Shown one piece after another: positions 56,814 to 64,000 of a DNA stretch of 64,000 nt. Position 1 is the stretch's first letter, and every line of letters starts with the position of its first letter. The stretch covers positions 1 to 64,000 of the forward strand of contig NZ_PGVE01000028.1 in the NCBI RefSeq assembly GCF_002860255.1, written 5' to 3'. The DNA comes from Neobacillus cucumis (GTDB lineage: Bacteria > Bacillota > Bacilli > Bacillales > Cytobacillaceae). A program made the translations under genes and the position numbers. Below the pieces are notes generated by a model. The model made no database searches and had not been told where the DNA came from. It saw nothing but the letters and a program-made list of their open reading frames with translations.

Positions 56814-57863
56814 GTGATCAAAAAGGTTCTCATACTTTGGGGAATATCGATCTTCCTTTCAACTGCCGGGGTTGATTTCTCTAAACCTATTGTTCATGCA
56901 GAAGTCTTAGGTGACTTACATAATAAACCTTCCCTTCCTCCTTCCGTACCTTCATCCAATTTAAATAATAAATTCATTCAAGTTTCGAAGGATATCGAAG
57001 AGAATACAGCGGCCATTCAAGAGGCCGACCAAAACCAAAAAAAGCTGCAGGTTGAAATTGAAAAGCTTGAAAAAGACATTGATATAATAAAGGGTAATTT
57101 AGAAAAGCGAACAACAATATTAAAACAACGGGCCCTTGCCTATCAGCGCAGTGATCAACATATTGCCTATCTTGAAGTTTTGCTTGGTTCAACAAGTTTG
57201 AGTGATTTTTTCAACCGGGTTGGGGCAGTTGCAGCGATTGCTGATGCTGATCAGGAATTGATCAAACAACAAGAAAATGAGCAACGGAAGTTTGTCTATA
57301 AAAAAGAAAGTTTAAACAATAAGTTGACAGTACTAGCCCAATTAAAAGATAATCTAAAAAAAAGAAAAACATACTTGGAAAAACAGCAAGCTGAATATAA
57401 ACAAATCGCAATGCAGGCTGAACGTGAAGTTCCTCAAGATTCTCAACCAAACATAACGGTTCCTGTAAAATCAAAAAATGGTTATATACATACGGTCACA
57501 AATGCAGGGAAGAAATATATTGGAAAATCTGTTTATGTGTTTGGAGGCGGCCGAACCGCTTATGATATTGCCAATGGTCGATTTGATTGCTCTGGTTTCG
57601 TTCATTGGGCGTTTGCTCAAGCCGGGATAAACATTGGTCAGAATACGGATTCAATCAAGCGTGAGGGCCGCGAGATTTCTTCTGCTAATATGCAGCCGGG
57701 CGATCTCGTGTTCTTTGACACCTATAAAAAAGATGGTCATGTTGGGATCTATATTGGAAACGGGAAATTCATCGGTTCCCAATCCTCGACAGGGGTGGCG
57801 ATTGCCGATATGAAACAAGGCTATTGGAAGGAAACTTTTAACGGACGGGTCATAAGAATTTAA
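56814..57863 (+). CDS. NlpC/P60 cell-wall endopeptidase with coiled coil
   Basis: An exported CwlO-like peptidoglycan hydrolase. A signal segment (VLILWGISIFLSTAGV) leads a coiled-coil region (about 60-210, NKFIQVSKDIEENTAAIQEADQNQKKLQ), followed by a C40 domain with the catalytic Cys in GRFDCSGFVHWAF, His in DGHVGIYIG and a further residue in GKFIGSQS. The start is uncertain; I take GTG 56814, giving 349 residues, with weak GTGGTG before it, while a longer version begins at 56733. It cleaves D-gamma-glutamyl-diaminopimelate bonds in the family. Confidence 0.9.
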   Translation: MIKKVLILWGISIFLSTAGVDFSKPIVHAEVLGDLHNKPSLPPSVPSSNLNNKFIQVSKDIEENTAAIQEADQNQKKLQVEIEKLEKDIDIIKGNLEKRTTILKQRALAYQRSDQHIAYLEVLLGSTSLSDFFNRVGAVAAIADADQELIKQQENEQRKFVYKKESLNNKLTVLAQLKDNLKKRKTYLEKQQAEYKQIAMQAEREVPQDSQPNITVPVKSKNGYIHTVTNAGKKYIGKSVYVFGGGRTAYDIANGRFDCSGFVHWAFAQAGINIGQNTDSIKREGREISSANMQPGDLVFFDTYKKDGHVGIYIGNGKFIGSQSSTGVAIADMKQGYWKETFNGRVIRI

Positions 57864-57942
57864 TGCCCAATTTGTTGGAAATCAGCTCCTACATATTTCT
57901 GTTGTTTTCCTTGTTATAATGAAATATCAGGGAGTGAAATAT

Positions 57943-58767
57943 ATGAAAATTATTAAATACTTGGTTTGTTTGGTATTACTGATTGGAATTGGTACTGCCC
58001 TATGGATTTATTATCCTCATTACCAGCTTTACCAGTTGAAAAAACACACTGTCAAAGCAAGCCAAACAGCAACTGAACATAAAGTTTCTTATCTATCATA
58101 TTTTAAAAACTCAAAAGCTGATACCTTGCATCATTTAGCCTTGGGAGATTCCATTATTCGCGGCGTTGGTGCCGGACAGACAGAAAACATGGTTACCCAA
58201 TTTTCTAATATGCTTGGAGAACAAGCTGCAAAAAAGATTGAGTTTAACAATCAAGGGATCAATGGAATCACTAGTGGCGAATTGAACCAGTTAGTTCAAG
58301 CTGGTAAATTTGATGAGTCTATTAAGCAGGCAGATATTATTACCATTAATGTTGGAGGAAATGATATTCTAAAAGCTGCAAAAGGGCTAGACCTGCAATC
58401 CGTATTTGAGACCTATGATCAACTTCAAACCACCTATACGAAAAATTTAACCGATATTACATCGCGAGTCACAAAATTAAATCCACATGCTACGGTTGTT
58501 TTGTTGGAATTATACAATCCGTTATCTCCTGATAACAAAATGTATTCCTTAGCCGATAAACTTTTGCCAAAATGGAATGTTCATATCTATGAAGTGGCTA
58601 ATAAACTGCCCTCTTCCATCGTCATTGAAACAACAAAAGTAATTAATGGCGAGCATTTACAAAACCTGTCAGCCGATGGTGTTCATCCAAATTTAGCAGG
58701 CTACACTGCTATATCTGAGCAGATGATTTATCAATTTAAACATCAATTTCGTAAAAGTGCAGTATAA
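57943..58767 (+). CDS. SGNH/GDSL hydrolase (YpmR-like)
   Basis: A 274-residue membrane-anchored or secreted hydrolase: one N-terminal helix (KYLVCLVLLIGIGTALWIYY), then LALGDSIIRGVGAG (block I nucleophile Ser), NQGINGI (II), VNVGGNDI (III) and DGVHPNLAGY (V, catalytic Asp-His). The natural ester substrate is unknown. ATG 57943 follows GGGAG. A terminator follows. Confidence 0.92.
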   Translation: MKIIKYLVCLVLLIGIGTALWIYYPHYQLYQLKKHTVKASQTATEHKVSYLSYFKNSKADTLHHLALGDSIIRGVGAGQTENMVTQFSNMLGEQAAKKIEFNNQGINGITSGELNQLVQAGKFDESIKQADIITINVGGNDILKAAKGLDLQSVFETYDQLQTTYTKNLTDITSRVTKLNPHATVVLLELYNPLSPDNKMYSLADKLLPKWNVHIYEVANKLPSSIVIETTKVINGEHLQNLSADGVHPNLAGYTAISEQMIYQFKHQFRKSAV

Positions 58768-58803
58768 AAAAACGAAGGAGTGCGACTCCTTCGTTTTTTT
58801 TGT
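58768..58803 (+). terminator. Terminator after the GDSL hydrolase gene
   Basis: AACGAAGGAGT/ACTCCTTCGTT stem followed by TTTTTTT. Confidence 0.9.
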
Positions 58804-58819
58804 GCGAACGTTTACACGG

Positions 58820-59383
58820 TCAAATAAAATTTTTATTTATTCTTTTGATGCGGATTTCACTTTTAGTTCGTCTTCTTTTTAATCGATTCACTCGTTCTTT
58901 TTCATAAAAATAATGAACAATAAAATAAGAAATTACGCTTAGGATAACTCCAAAAATCGTCATCCCGATTAGAGCGTGAAACCCTCCATGGATCAGACTT
59001 ACTAAGCTATGGAAATCACCATGTATAAGTCTTTCGAATGAAAAGGAACCATTGTGCCCCATTTTTACCTTCATTGGAAAAATAAGTTTCCCTAATTTTC
59101 TGGCAAAAGGCAGTAAAATTACCGGAAGCAAGGTAAGTTTTCCAATTACATTTCCGATGATGGAAGCTGGCAATGAGCCTTTAGCTAAACGGACGATCGG
59201 TACAAATAGTATATATATTAGGGACGCAGACGAAATGACTAACATTTCTAGCCCGAATCCTATTGCAAATCCTAATGAAACCTTTTTCGCCCCTCCTGGA
59301 GAACGGAGAAGTTTTAAAAAGTTTAACTTAAAAGCACGTCCTAGACGTTGAAAGAAATTATACTTTTTATGTTTTATGCTCAT
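58820..59383 (-). CDS. DUF2062 membrane protein
   Basis: A 187-residue protein with three or four helices and basic ends. KLLRSPGGAKKVSLGFAIGFGLEM and the hydrophobic LPASIIGNVIGKLTLLPVILLPFARKLG segment match DUF2062, a family sometimes linked to surface polysaccharide or cell-wall genes. ATG 59383 follows a GGGGGG site. Function unknown. Confidence 0.88.
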   Translation of the reverse strand: MSIKHKKYNFFQRLGRAFKLNFLKLLRSPGGAKKVSLGFAIGFGLEMLVISSASLIYILFVPIVRLAKGSLPASIIGNVIGKLTLLPVILLPFARKLGKLIFPMKVKMGHNGSFSFERLIHGDFHSLVSLIHGGFHALIGMTIFGVILSVISYFIVHYFYEKERVNRLKRRRTKSEIRIKRINKNFI

Positions 59384-59680
59384 AAGTTACCCCCCCGACC
59401 GAATACAATAAAAAGATTATAGGTTAATTATATTCTAAATAAGCCAAATAAACCAGAAGTACTATTCAGGATATTTGATTATTAATATAAATTTAATCTA
59501 ATGGCAGATTATTTAATTAAAAGTTCATCCTAAGGTACACGAAATTTATCTAGTGAACATTCTGACCTATGAAATTCCTCGTATTTTCACAAATAGCGCA
59601 TTCTATATAAAGATAAAATGATATTATTATTATATGATGTAAGTGATTTTATTTTTGTACAAGCAAAGGAGTTAATAATT

Positions 59681-60688
59681 ATGCCGCAAACGTTTCGTGC
59701 CCTGATTGTTGATAAGCAGGACGAGAACTTTTCTGTCGAGATACAAAAACTAACCTTAGCCGATCTGCCAGAAGGAGATGTCTTAATTCGAGTTCACTAC
59801 TCCAGTGTGAACTATAAAGATAGTTTGGCAAGCATTCCAAATGGTAACATTGTTACTCGTTATCCATTTGTACCTGGAATTGATTTAGCAGGTGTTGTCG
59901 TCTCATCCAGTGACAGTCGATTCCAAGAAGGAGATGAGGTGATTGCCACTAGTTATGATATCGGGGTCTCCCATTTTGGCGGATACAGTGAATATGCCCG
60001 TATTCCTGCGAAGTGGATCGTCCCGCTGCCAAGCGGTTTGACGCTAAAAGAAGCAATGGTAATTGGTACAGCCGGATTTACAGCTGCCCTTTCTGTTCAA
60101 CGCTTAGAAGAAAATCATGTTTCGCCAGATAAAGGTAAGGTACTTGTTACCGGGGCAACTGGGGGTGTTGGCAGCTTTGCCGTTTCCATTCTCGCTAATC
60201 TTGGCTACCAAGTGGAAGCTAGTACAGGCAAAGAATCCGAGCATGAGTATTTGAAAAAGCTTGGTGCAACGGCAGTTATCTCCCGTGAGGAAGTGTATGA
60301 TGGAAAAATTAGAGCTTTAGGCAAGCAAAATTGGTTTGCTGCAGTCGATCCTGTTGGTGGGGAGCCGCTTGCTTCGTTATTGAGTCAAATTCAATACGGC
60401 GGTTCGGTTGCTGCAAGCGGATTAACGGCTGGGACAAAACTGCCTGCCTCGGTGTTTCCTTTTATTCTTAGAGGCGTAAACTTGCTTGGGATCGACTCTG
60501 TTTATTGTCCAATGGAGGCAAGATTAAAAATATGGGATCGTCTTGCAGGCGATTTTAAACCGGCTAACCTCGAGGAACTTATCCAAGAAGAAGTAACGCT
60601 TGAGCAGCTGCCTGAGATACTTCCCACTCTCTTAAAGGGTCAGGGACGAGGTAGAATTATTGTGAGTTTAATCGAAAATCGCCGATAA
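59681..60688 (+). CDS. YhdH/YhfP-type NADPH oxidoreductase
   Basis: A zinc-free medium-chain oxidoreductase of 335 residues. YSSVNYKDSLA, the cofactor motif VTGATGGVGSFAVSIL and the FAAVDPVGG and GRIIVSL segments are typical of the YhdH quinone oxidoreductase/acryloyl-CoA reductase branch. I use ATG 59681 behind AAGGAG; the frame further upstream is not convincing. The likely activity is reduction of an activated double bond. It is a single-gene unit. Confidence 0.93.
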   Translation: MPQTFRALIVDKQDENFSVEIQKLTLADLPEGDVLIRVHYSSVNYKDSLASIPNGNIVTRYPFVPGIDLAGVVVSSSDSRFQEGDEVIATSYDIGVSHFGGYSEYARIPAKWIVPLPSGLTLKEAMVIGTAGFTAALSVQRLEENHVSPDKGKVLVTGATGGVGSFAVSILANLGYQVEASTGKESEHEYLKKLGATAVISREEVYDGKIRALGKQNWFAAVDPVGGEPLASLLSQIQYGGSVAASGLTAGTKLPASVFPFILRGVNLLGIDSVYCPMEARLKIWDRLAGDFKPANLEELIQEEVTLEQLPEILPTLLKGQGRGRIIVSLIENRR

Positions 60689-60714
60689 GATGATATTTCT
60701 AAAACCAAAACATT

Positions 60715-60757
60715 AAAAGAAAGACTGCTTTTAAAGAAAAGAAGCAGTCTTTCTTTC
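60715..60757. terminator. Bidirectional terminator
   Basis: AAAGAAAGACTGCTT/AAGCAGTCTTTCTTT between the convergent oxidoreductase and SGNH genes. Confidence 0.9.
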
Positions 60758-60762
60758 ATTAC

Positions 60763-61581
60763 TTAACGATATTTAGCAAGAATATGATTTTCTAAGGGTA
60801 AATGCAGCTCCTCTATCCCCTCAATGACCAATTTAGCGATTTGCTCTGCCCCATATTCCTGAAAATGAGTTGGGTCCTTAACTCCTTGCGGGTAGTTTGG
60901 ATATTTTCCTGCTTTTAGCCATAAAAATAATCTTTTAGTATCAACGGAACCTAGCTGTTGGTATAGTCTTCTACTTTTAGAAGCTAAATCAATCACAGGG
61001 ACATTTTCTTCTTTAGCAAGGGCCTTCATGGCTGCTGGATAACGTCCGTGAGTATTCAATGCCCTGCCATCACTTGAAAAGCTCATCCTTTGAACTGGTG
61101 TGACTAGAATCGGAATAGCCCCTTTTTTCCTTGCTCCATCAATATAATGTTTCAAATAACTCTTATAGGTTGTGTTTGGATTTGTGTGGAGATTCGGATA
61201 TTTCACTTTTTCATCATTGTGGCCAAATTGAATAAACAGATAATCTCCCTTTTGAATACTGTTTAAAATCCAGTTTAATCTCCCTTCATTGATAAAGCTT
61301 TTCGAACTTCTTCCTCGTTTTGCAAAATTCCGGATTGTGACTTGTTGGTCAAGCATGGTTGGTAACACTTGGCCCCACCCTGAACGCGGAAATAGTGAAC
61401 TTGGATAATCGGATACAGTTGAATCCCCAGCAAGATAGATAGTAACAGGTTTTGGTGCTTGCTGTGCCATGGCAGGCTTTGGTGTAGCTACTGATTTGTT
61501 ATAAATAATACAAGCGGACAGACCCGTTAGGATGACCAGCAATGAAATGAATCCGATCTTCATTTTTACTCTTTTTTTCAA
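60763..61581 (-). CDS. SGNH hydrolase lipoprotein, rhamnogalacturonan acetylesterase-like
   Basis: A 272-residue lipoprotein (lipobox LSAC near residue 24) with a YesT/YxiM-type SGNH domain: IYLAGDSTVSDY (block I), RNFAKRGRSSKSF (II), QFGHNDEK (III) and DPTHFQEYGAEQIA (V, Asp-His). Such enzymes remove acetyl groups from pectin side chains or other glycans. A TTG start at 61581 fits the GGGGG site; ATG six codons later is possible. It is a single-gene unit. Confidence 0.88.
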   Translation of the reverse strand: MKKRVKMKIGFISLLVILTGLSACIIYNKSVATPKPAMAQQAPKPVTIYLAGDSTVSDYPSSLFPRSGWGQVLPTMLDQQVTIRNFAKRGRSSKSFINEGRLNWILNSIQKGDYLFIQFGHNDEKVKYPNLHTNPNTTYKSYLKHYIDGARKKGAIPILVTPVQRMSFSSDGRALNTHGRYPAAMKALAKEENVPVIDLASKSRRLYQQLGSVDTKRLFLWLKAGKYPNYPQGVKDPTHFQEYGAEQIAKLVIEGIEELHLPLENHILAKYR

Positions 61582-61723
61582 CCTTCTTTCCCCCTATAAA
61601 TAGAACCACTCATGTAAATATATTTTTCCTGTAACTTTCGTAATCAATCCATTTTTACATCTTTTTTAATCTTCTGTACAGCTTTTTCATCCTTTTTTCA
61701 TAAATTTTTAGGTTCTTAAACAA

Positions 61724-61756
61724 AAAAAAGAGAGACAGAATTCCTGCCTCTCCTTT
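61724..61756 (-). terminator. Terminator after cysI
   Basis: GGAGAGGCAGG/CTGTCTCTC stem followed by a T run on the minus strand. Confidence 0.8.
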
Positions 61757-61765
61757 GAAATAGGT

Positions 61766-63484
61766 CTATTCGTGGAAATTTGTACCGTCAGTTGTTGCTT
61801 GAACGATTCCCGCACGGATAACGAAATCACCGAAGTGCTCGCCTTCCTGTCTTTCTTTCGCATAGCGTGGAAGAATGACACGTAATTCCTTAAGAATTTC
61901 TTCTTCACCGATATTTTCACGATACATTTTGCTTAAACGGCTGCCGTCATGTGCTGCCCCAAGATACATATTGTATTTACCTACCGCTTTACCGATAAAG
62001 CCGATTTCACCAAGGGCGTGTCTTGCACAACCATTTGGACAGCCAGTCATACGAATGGTAATATCTTCGTCACGTATGCCTGCCTCATCAACAATCTCAT
62101 CAATTTTTGTAATCAAAGATGGTAGATAACGCTCAGCTTCTGCCATCGCTAATCCACAAGTTGGAAGTGCGACACATGCCATAGAATTGCGGCGAAGCGC
62201 AGAGTAATGCTTTCCATCCGTTAATCCGTATTTTTCAATTAATTCATTGATTTTCTTCTTTTTCTGGCTTGAAACGTTGGCAATAATGACGTTTTGATTA
62301 CCGGTTAAGTGGAAATCACCAGAATGAACTTTGGCAATTTCGCGCAAGCCAGTTTTTAATTTATAATCATCGTAATCCGCCACGCGGCCATTTTCGATGA
62401 ATAAGGTAAAGTTCCATTTTCCTTGAACCCCTTTAACCCATCCATAGCGGTCGCCATTATGGTCGAATTTAAATGGTTTCGCTTCATCCAGACTCCAGCC
62501 TAAACGGCTTTCAAGCTCCGCCTTGACATTTTCAAGCCCAAGTCTGTCAACTGTGTACTTAAAGCGGGCATTTTTACGAACAGAACGATTTCCGTAATCG
62601 CGTTGAATCGTAATGGTTTTTTCAGCCACTTCATAAAGTTGGTGCGGTTTAACGAAGCCGATCACTTTTGCCAGCTGCGGGTAGGTTGCGGTATCACCGT
62701 GTGACATACCCATACCGCCGCCAATCCCTACGTTAAAGCCGATTAGTTTGCCATCTTCCACAATTGCAATGAAAGCCAGGTCTTGTGAAAAGACATCAAT
62801 ATCATTGGATGGCGGTACAGCGATACCAATTTTGAACTTACGCGGCAAATAGGTTGGACCATACATTGGTTCTACTTCCTCAAATTCAGGAGTGCCGGCT
62901 ACTTTTTCTTCATCGAGCCATACTTCATAATACGCTCTTGTTTTCGGAAGTAGATCCTCACTTAATTTTTTAGACCATTCATACACTTCAGCATGAATCT
63001 CAGATTGATATGGATTCGATGCACACATTACGTTACGGTTTACATCTCCGCAGGCTGCAATGGTATCCATAAGTGCCGCATTAATTTCTTGAATGGTACT
63101 TTTCATATTCCATTTTAGAATTCCGTGCATTTGCCATGTCTCGCGGGTGGTCAGCTTTAAGGTGCCGTTACCATATTTGTCAGCAAGTTCATCCATCACA
63201 AGCCACTGGTTCGGGGCTGCCACTCCTCCTGGGAGTCGTACACGCAGCATAAATTGATAGGCTGGTTCAAGCTTTTGTTTTGCACGCTCGTTGCGAAGGT
63301 CACGGTCGTCCTGTAAGTAGCTGCCATGGTGTTTCATTAGACGGTTATCGTCGTCTGGAATACCGGCGCTGATTCGATCCTGCATAACTTCTTTCAAGGT
63401 TCCGCGCAGATAGTTGCTTCGTACTTTTATATCCTCAACATCACTTGGTGGTCCATCTGGTGCTTTTAAAATTTGATTAACCAT
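61766..63484 (-). CDS. cysI: Sulfite reductase hemoprotein beta subunit CysI
   Basis: The siroheme and [4Fe-4S] subunit that reduces sulfite to sulfide for cysteine synthesis. The 572-residue protein has [13 protein letters not shown], the siroheme-binding region and the cluster cysteines in [15 protein letters not shown] and [20 protein letters not shown] use ATG 63484, where the known N-terminus ([16 protein letters not shown]) begins; a GGGAAGGAG site lies 12 bases upstream. It follows cysJ by 28 bases. Confidence 0.97.
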   Translation of the reverse strand: MVNQILKAPDGPPSDVEDIKVRSNYLRGTLKEVMQDRISAGIPDDDNRLMKHHGSYLQDDRDLRNERAKQKLEPAYQFMLRVRLPGGVAAPNQWLVMDELADKYGNGTLKLTTRETWQMHGILKWNMKSTIQEINAALMDTIAACGDVNRNVMCASNPYQSEIHAEVYEWSKKLSEDLLPKTRAYYEVWLDEEKVAGTPEFEEVEPMYGPTYLPRKFKIGIAVPPSNDIDVFSQDLAFIAIVEDGKLIGFNVGIGGGMGMSHGDTATYPQLAKVIGFVKPHQLYEVAEKTITIQRDYGNRSVRKNARFKYTVDRLGLENVKAELESRLGWSLDEAKPFKFDHNGDRYGWVKGVQGKWNFTLFIENGRVADYDDYKLKTGLREIAKVHSGDFHLTGNQNVIIANVSSQKKKKINELIEKYGLTDGKHYSALRRNSMACVALPTCGLAMAEAERYLPSLITKIDEIVDEAGIRDEDITIRMTGCPNGCARHALGEIGFIGKAVGKYNMYLGAAHDGSRLSKMYRENIGEEEILKELRVILPRYAKERQEGEHFGDFVIRAGIVQATTDGTNFHE

Positions 63485-63512
63485 GTTGAATAAAAACTCC
63501 TTCCCCTTAAAA

Positions 63513-64000
63513 TCAGTATACATCTCGCTGGTAACGTTTTTGCTGCTGCATGTTAGCAAGATAAGCCTCTGCTTCCTCACGGCTCATGCTGCCTTCTTTT
63601 TCAATGATGTCGATGAGTGTTTGATGAACATCATGTGCCATATGTTTCTCATCTCCACAGATGTATACAGCGGCACCTTCTTGAAGCCATTCGAATAACT
63701 CTTGGCTGTTTTCAAGCATACGGTGCTGTACATATACCTTTTGATCGGTGTCTCTTGAAAAAGCAACATCTAATTTCGTTAATGTTCCATTTTGCAGCCA
63801 TTTTTGCCATTCAACCTGGTAAAGGAAGTCTGTTACGAAATGCTGATCACCGAAGAACAACCATGATTTCCCTTCTGCACCCGTTTCTTCACGTTCCTGC
63901 ATGAATGAGCGGAACGGAGCTACCCCTGTACCAGGGCCAATCATAATGATAGGTGTTTCAGTGTTTTGTGGCAATTTAAAGTTTTCGTTTTGCTGTACAT
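63513..64000 (-). CDS. cysJ: Sulfite reductase flavoprotein alpha subunit CysJ (C-terminal part, cut by window edge)
   Basis: The last 162 residues of the NADPH-flavin subunit that feeds electrons to CysI. Visible are the NADP-binding segments [21 protein letters not shown] and [21 protein letters not shown], and the usual C-terminus RYQRDVY. The frame is open to the window edge at 64000, and the upstream residues ([11 protein letters not shown]) fit, so the gene continues outside. It is the upstream gene of a cysJI operon. Confidence 0.97.
   Translation of the reverse strand, partial: VQQNENFKLPQNTETPIIMIGPGTGVAPFRSFMQEREETGAEGKSWLFFGDQHFVTDFLYQVEWQKWLQNGTLTKLDVAFSRDTDQKVYVQHRMLENSQELFEWLQEGAAVYICGDEKHMAHDVHQTLIDIIEKEGSMSREEAEAYLANMQQQKRYQRDVY

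Overview
The window is a low-GC, Gram-positive chromosome segment from an endospore-forming Bacillaceae (Bacillus/Neobacillus type). The evidence is strong AGGAGG-type ribosome binding sites with frequent GTG/TTG starts, many hairpin-plus-T-run terminators, a germinant receptor operon (GerB-A-C order), a CotA-like spore-coat laccase, a YhcN/YlaJ spore lipoprotein, a Spo0E-family phosphatase and a type B RNase P RNA. It reads as ordinary chromosome; I saw no phage, conjugative module, CRISPR array or complete transposon.

Layout. 0-7.6 kb: a minus-strand formate module (FNT transporter, NuoG-like formate dehydrogenase with catalytic Cys, DUF1641 protein, DUF2294 protein, FdhD), preceded by a leader with a long terminator-like hairpin, and upstream of it a NarK-type transporter carrying a C-terminal PAS domain. 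7.8-10.5 kb: alpha/beta hydrolase, PAP2 phosphatase, an orphan RibT-like acetyltransferase, and a MerR regulator plus CAPC thioredoxin operon with a clear MerR-type promoter. 10.5-16.3 kb: the most unusual stretch, with an orphan membrane histidine kinase, a Spo0E-like phosphatase, the decayed C-terminus of a GGDEF protein, a c-di-GMP-I riboswitch in front of a 72-aa protein that faintly resembles the kinase inhibitor Sda, a ribbon-helix-helix protein, a 47-aa protein and a complete but divergent RNase P RNA in an unexpected place.

16.5-29 kb: SDR, possible ADP-ribosyltransferase, 5'-nucleotidase lipoprotein, solitary glgC, TetR-controlled DHA2 exporter, aldo/keto reductase plus old-yellow-enzyme operon with a MarR regulator, tandem 52-bp repeats and a secreted amidase. 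29-38.8 kb: gerB-A-C operon, TPP riboswitch and thiC, a GC-rich interspersed repeat, a second DHA2 exporter, REP-like palindromes, small proteins and a polysaccharide deacetylase. 38.8-53 kb: phytoene-dehydrogenase-like oxidoreductase, CotA with a Cys/His-rich tail, malate:quinone oxidoreductase, an LCP cell-wall ligase, Nudix, TSUP, VOC and monooxygenase proteins, a YkgJ-type cysteine cluster protein, threonine aldolase, YhcN lipoprotein and a DUF3231 protein. 53-64 kb: a frameshifted CoxG-like gene, amino acid permease, FbpA-like protein, MBL-fold hydrolase, NlpC/P60 hydrolase, two SGNH hydrolases, a DUF2062 protein, a YhdH-type oxidoreductase and the cysJI sulfite reductase genes, with cysJ cut by the window edge.

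The genes fall into small operons rather than one pathway. Recurrent themes are anaerobic/redox metabolism (formate, nitrate-type transport, sulfite reduction, malate oxidation) and sporulation or germination. All functional calls come from reading translated motifs and recalled families; no search was run.
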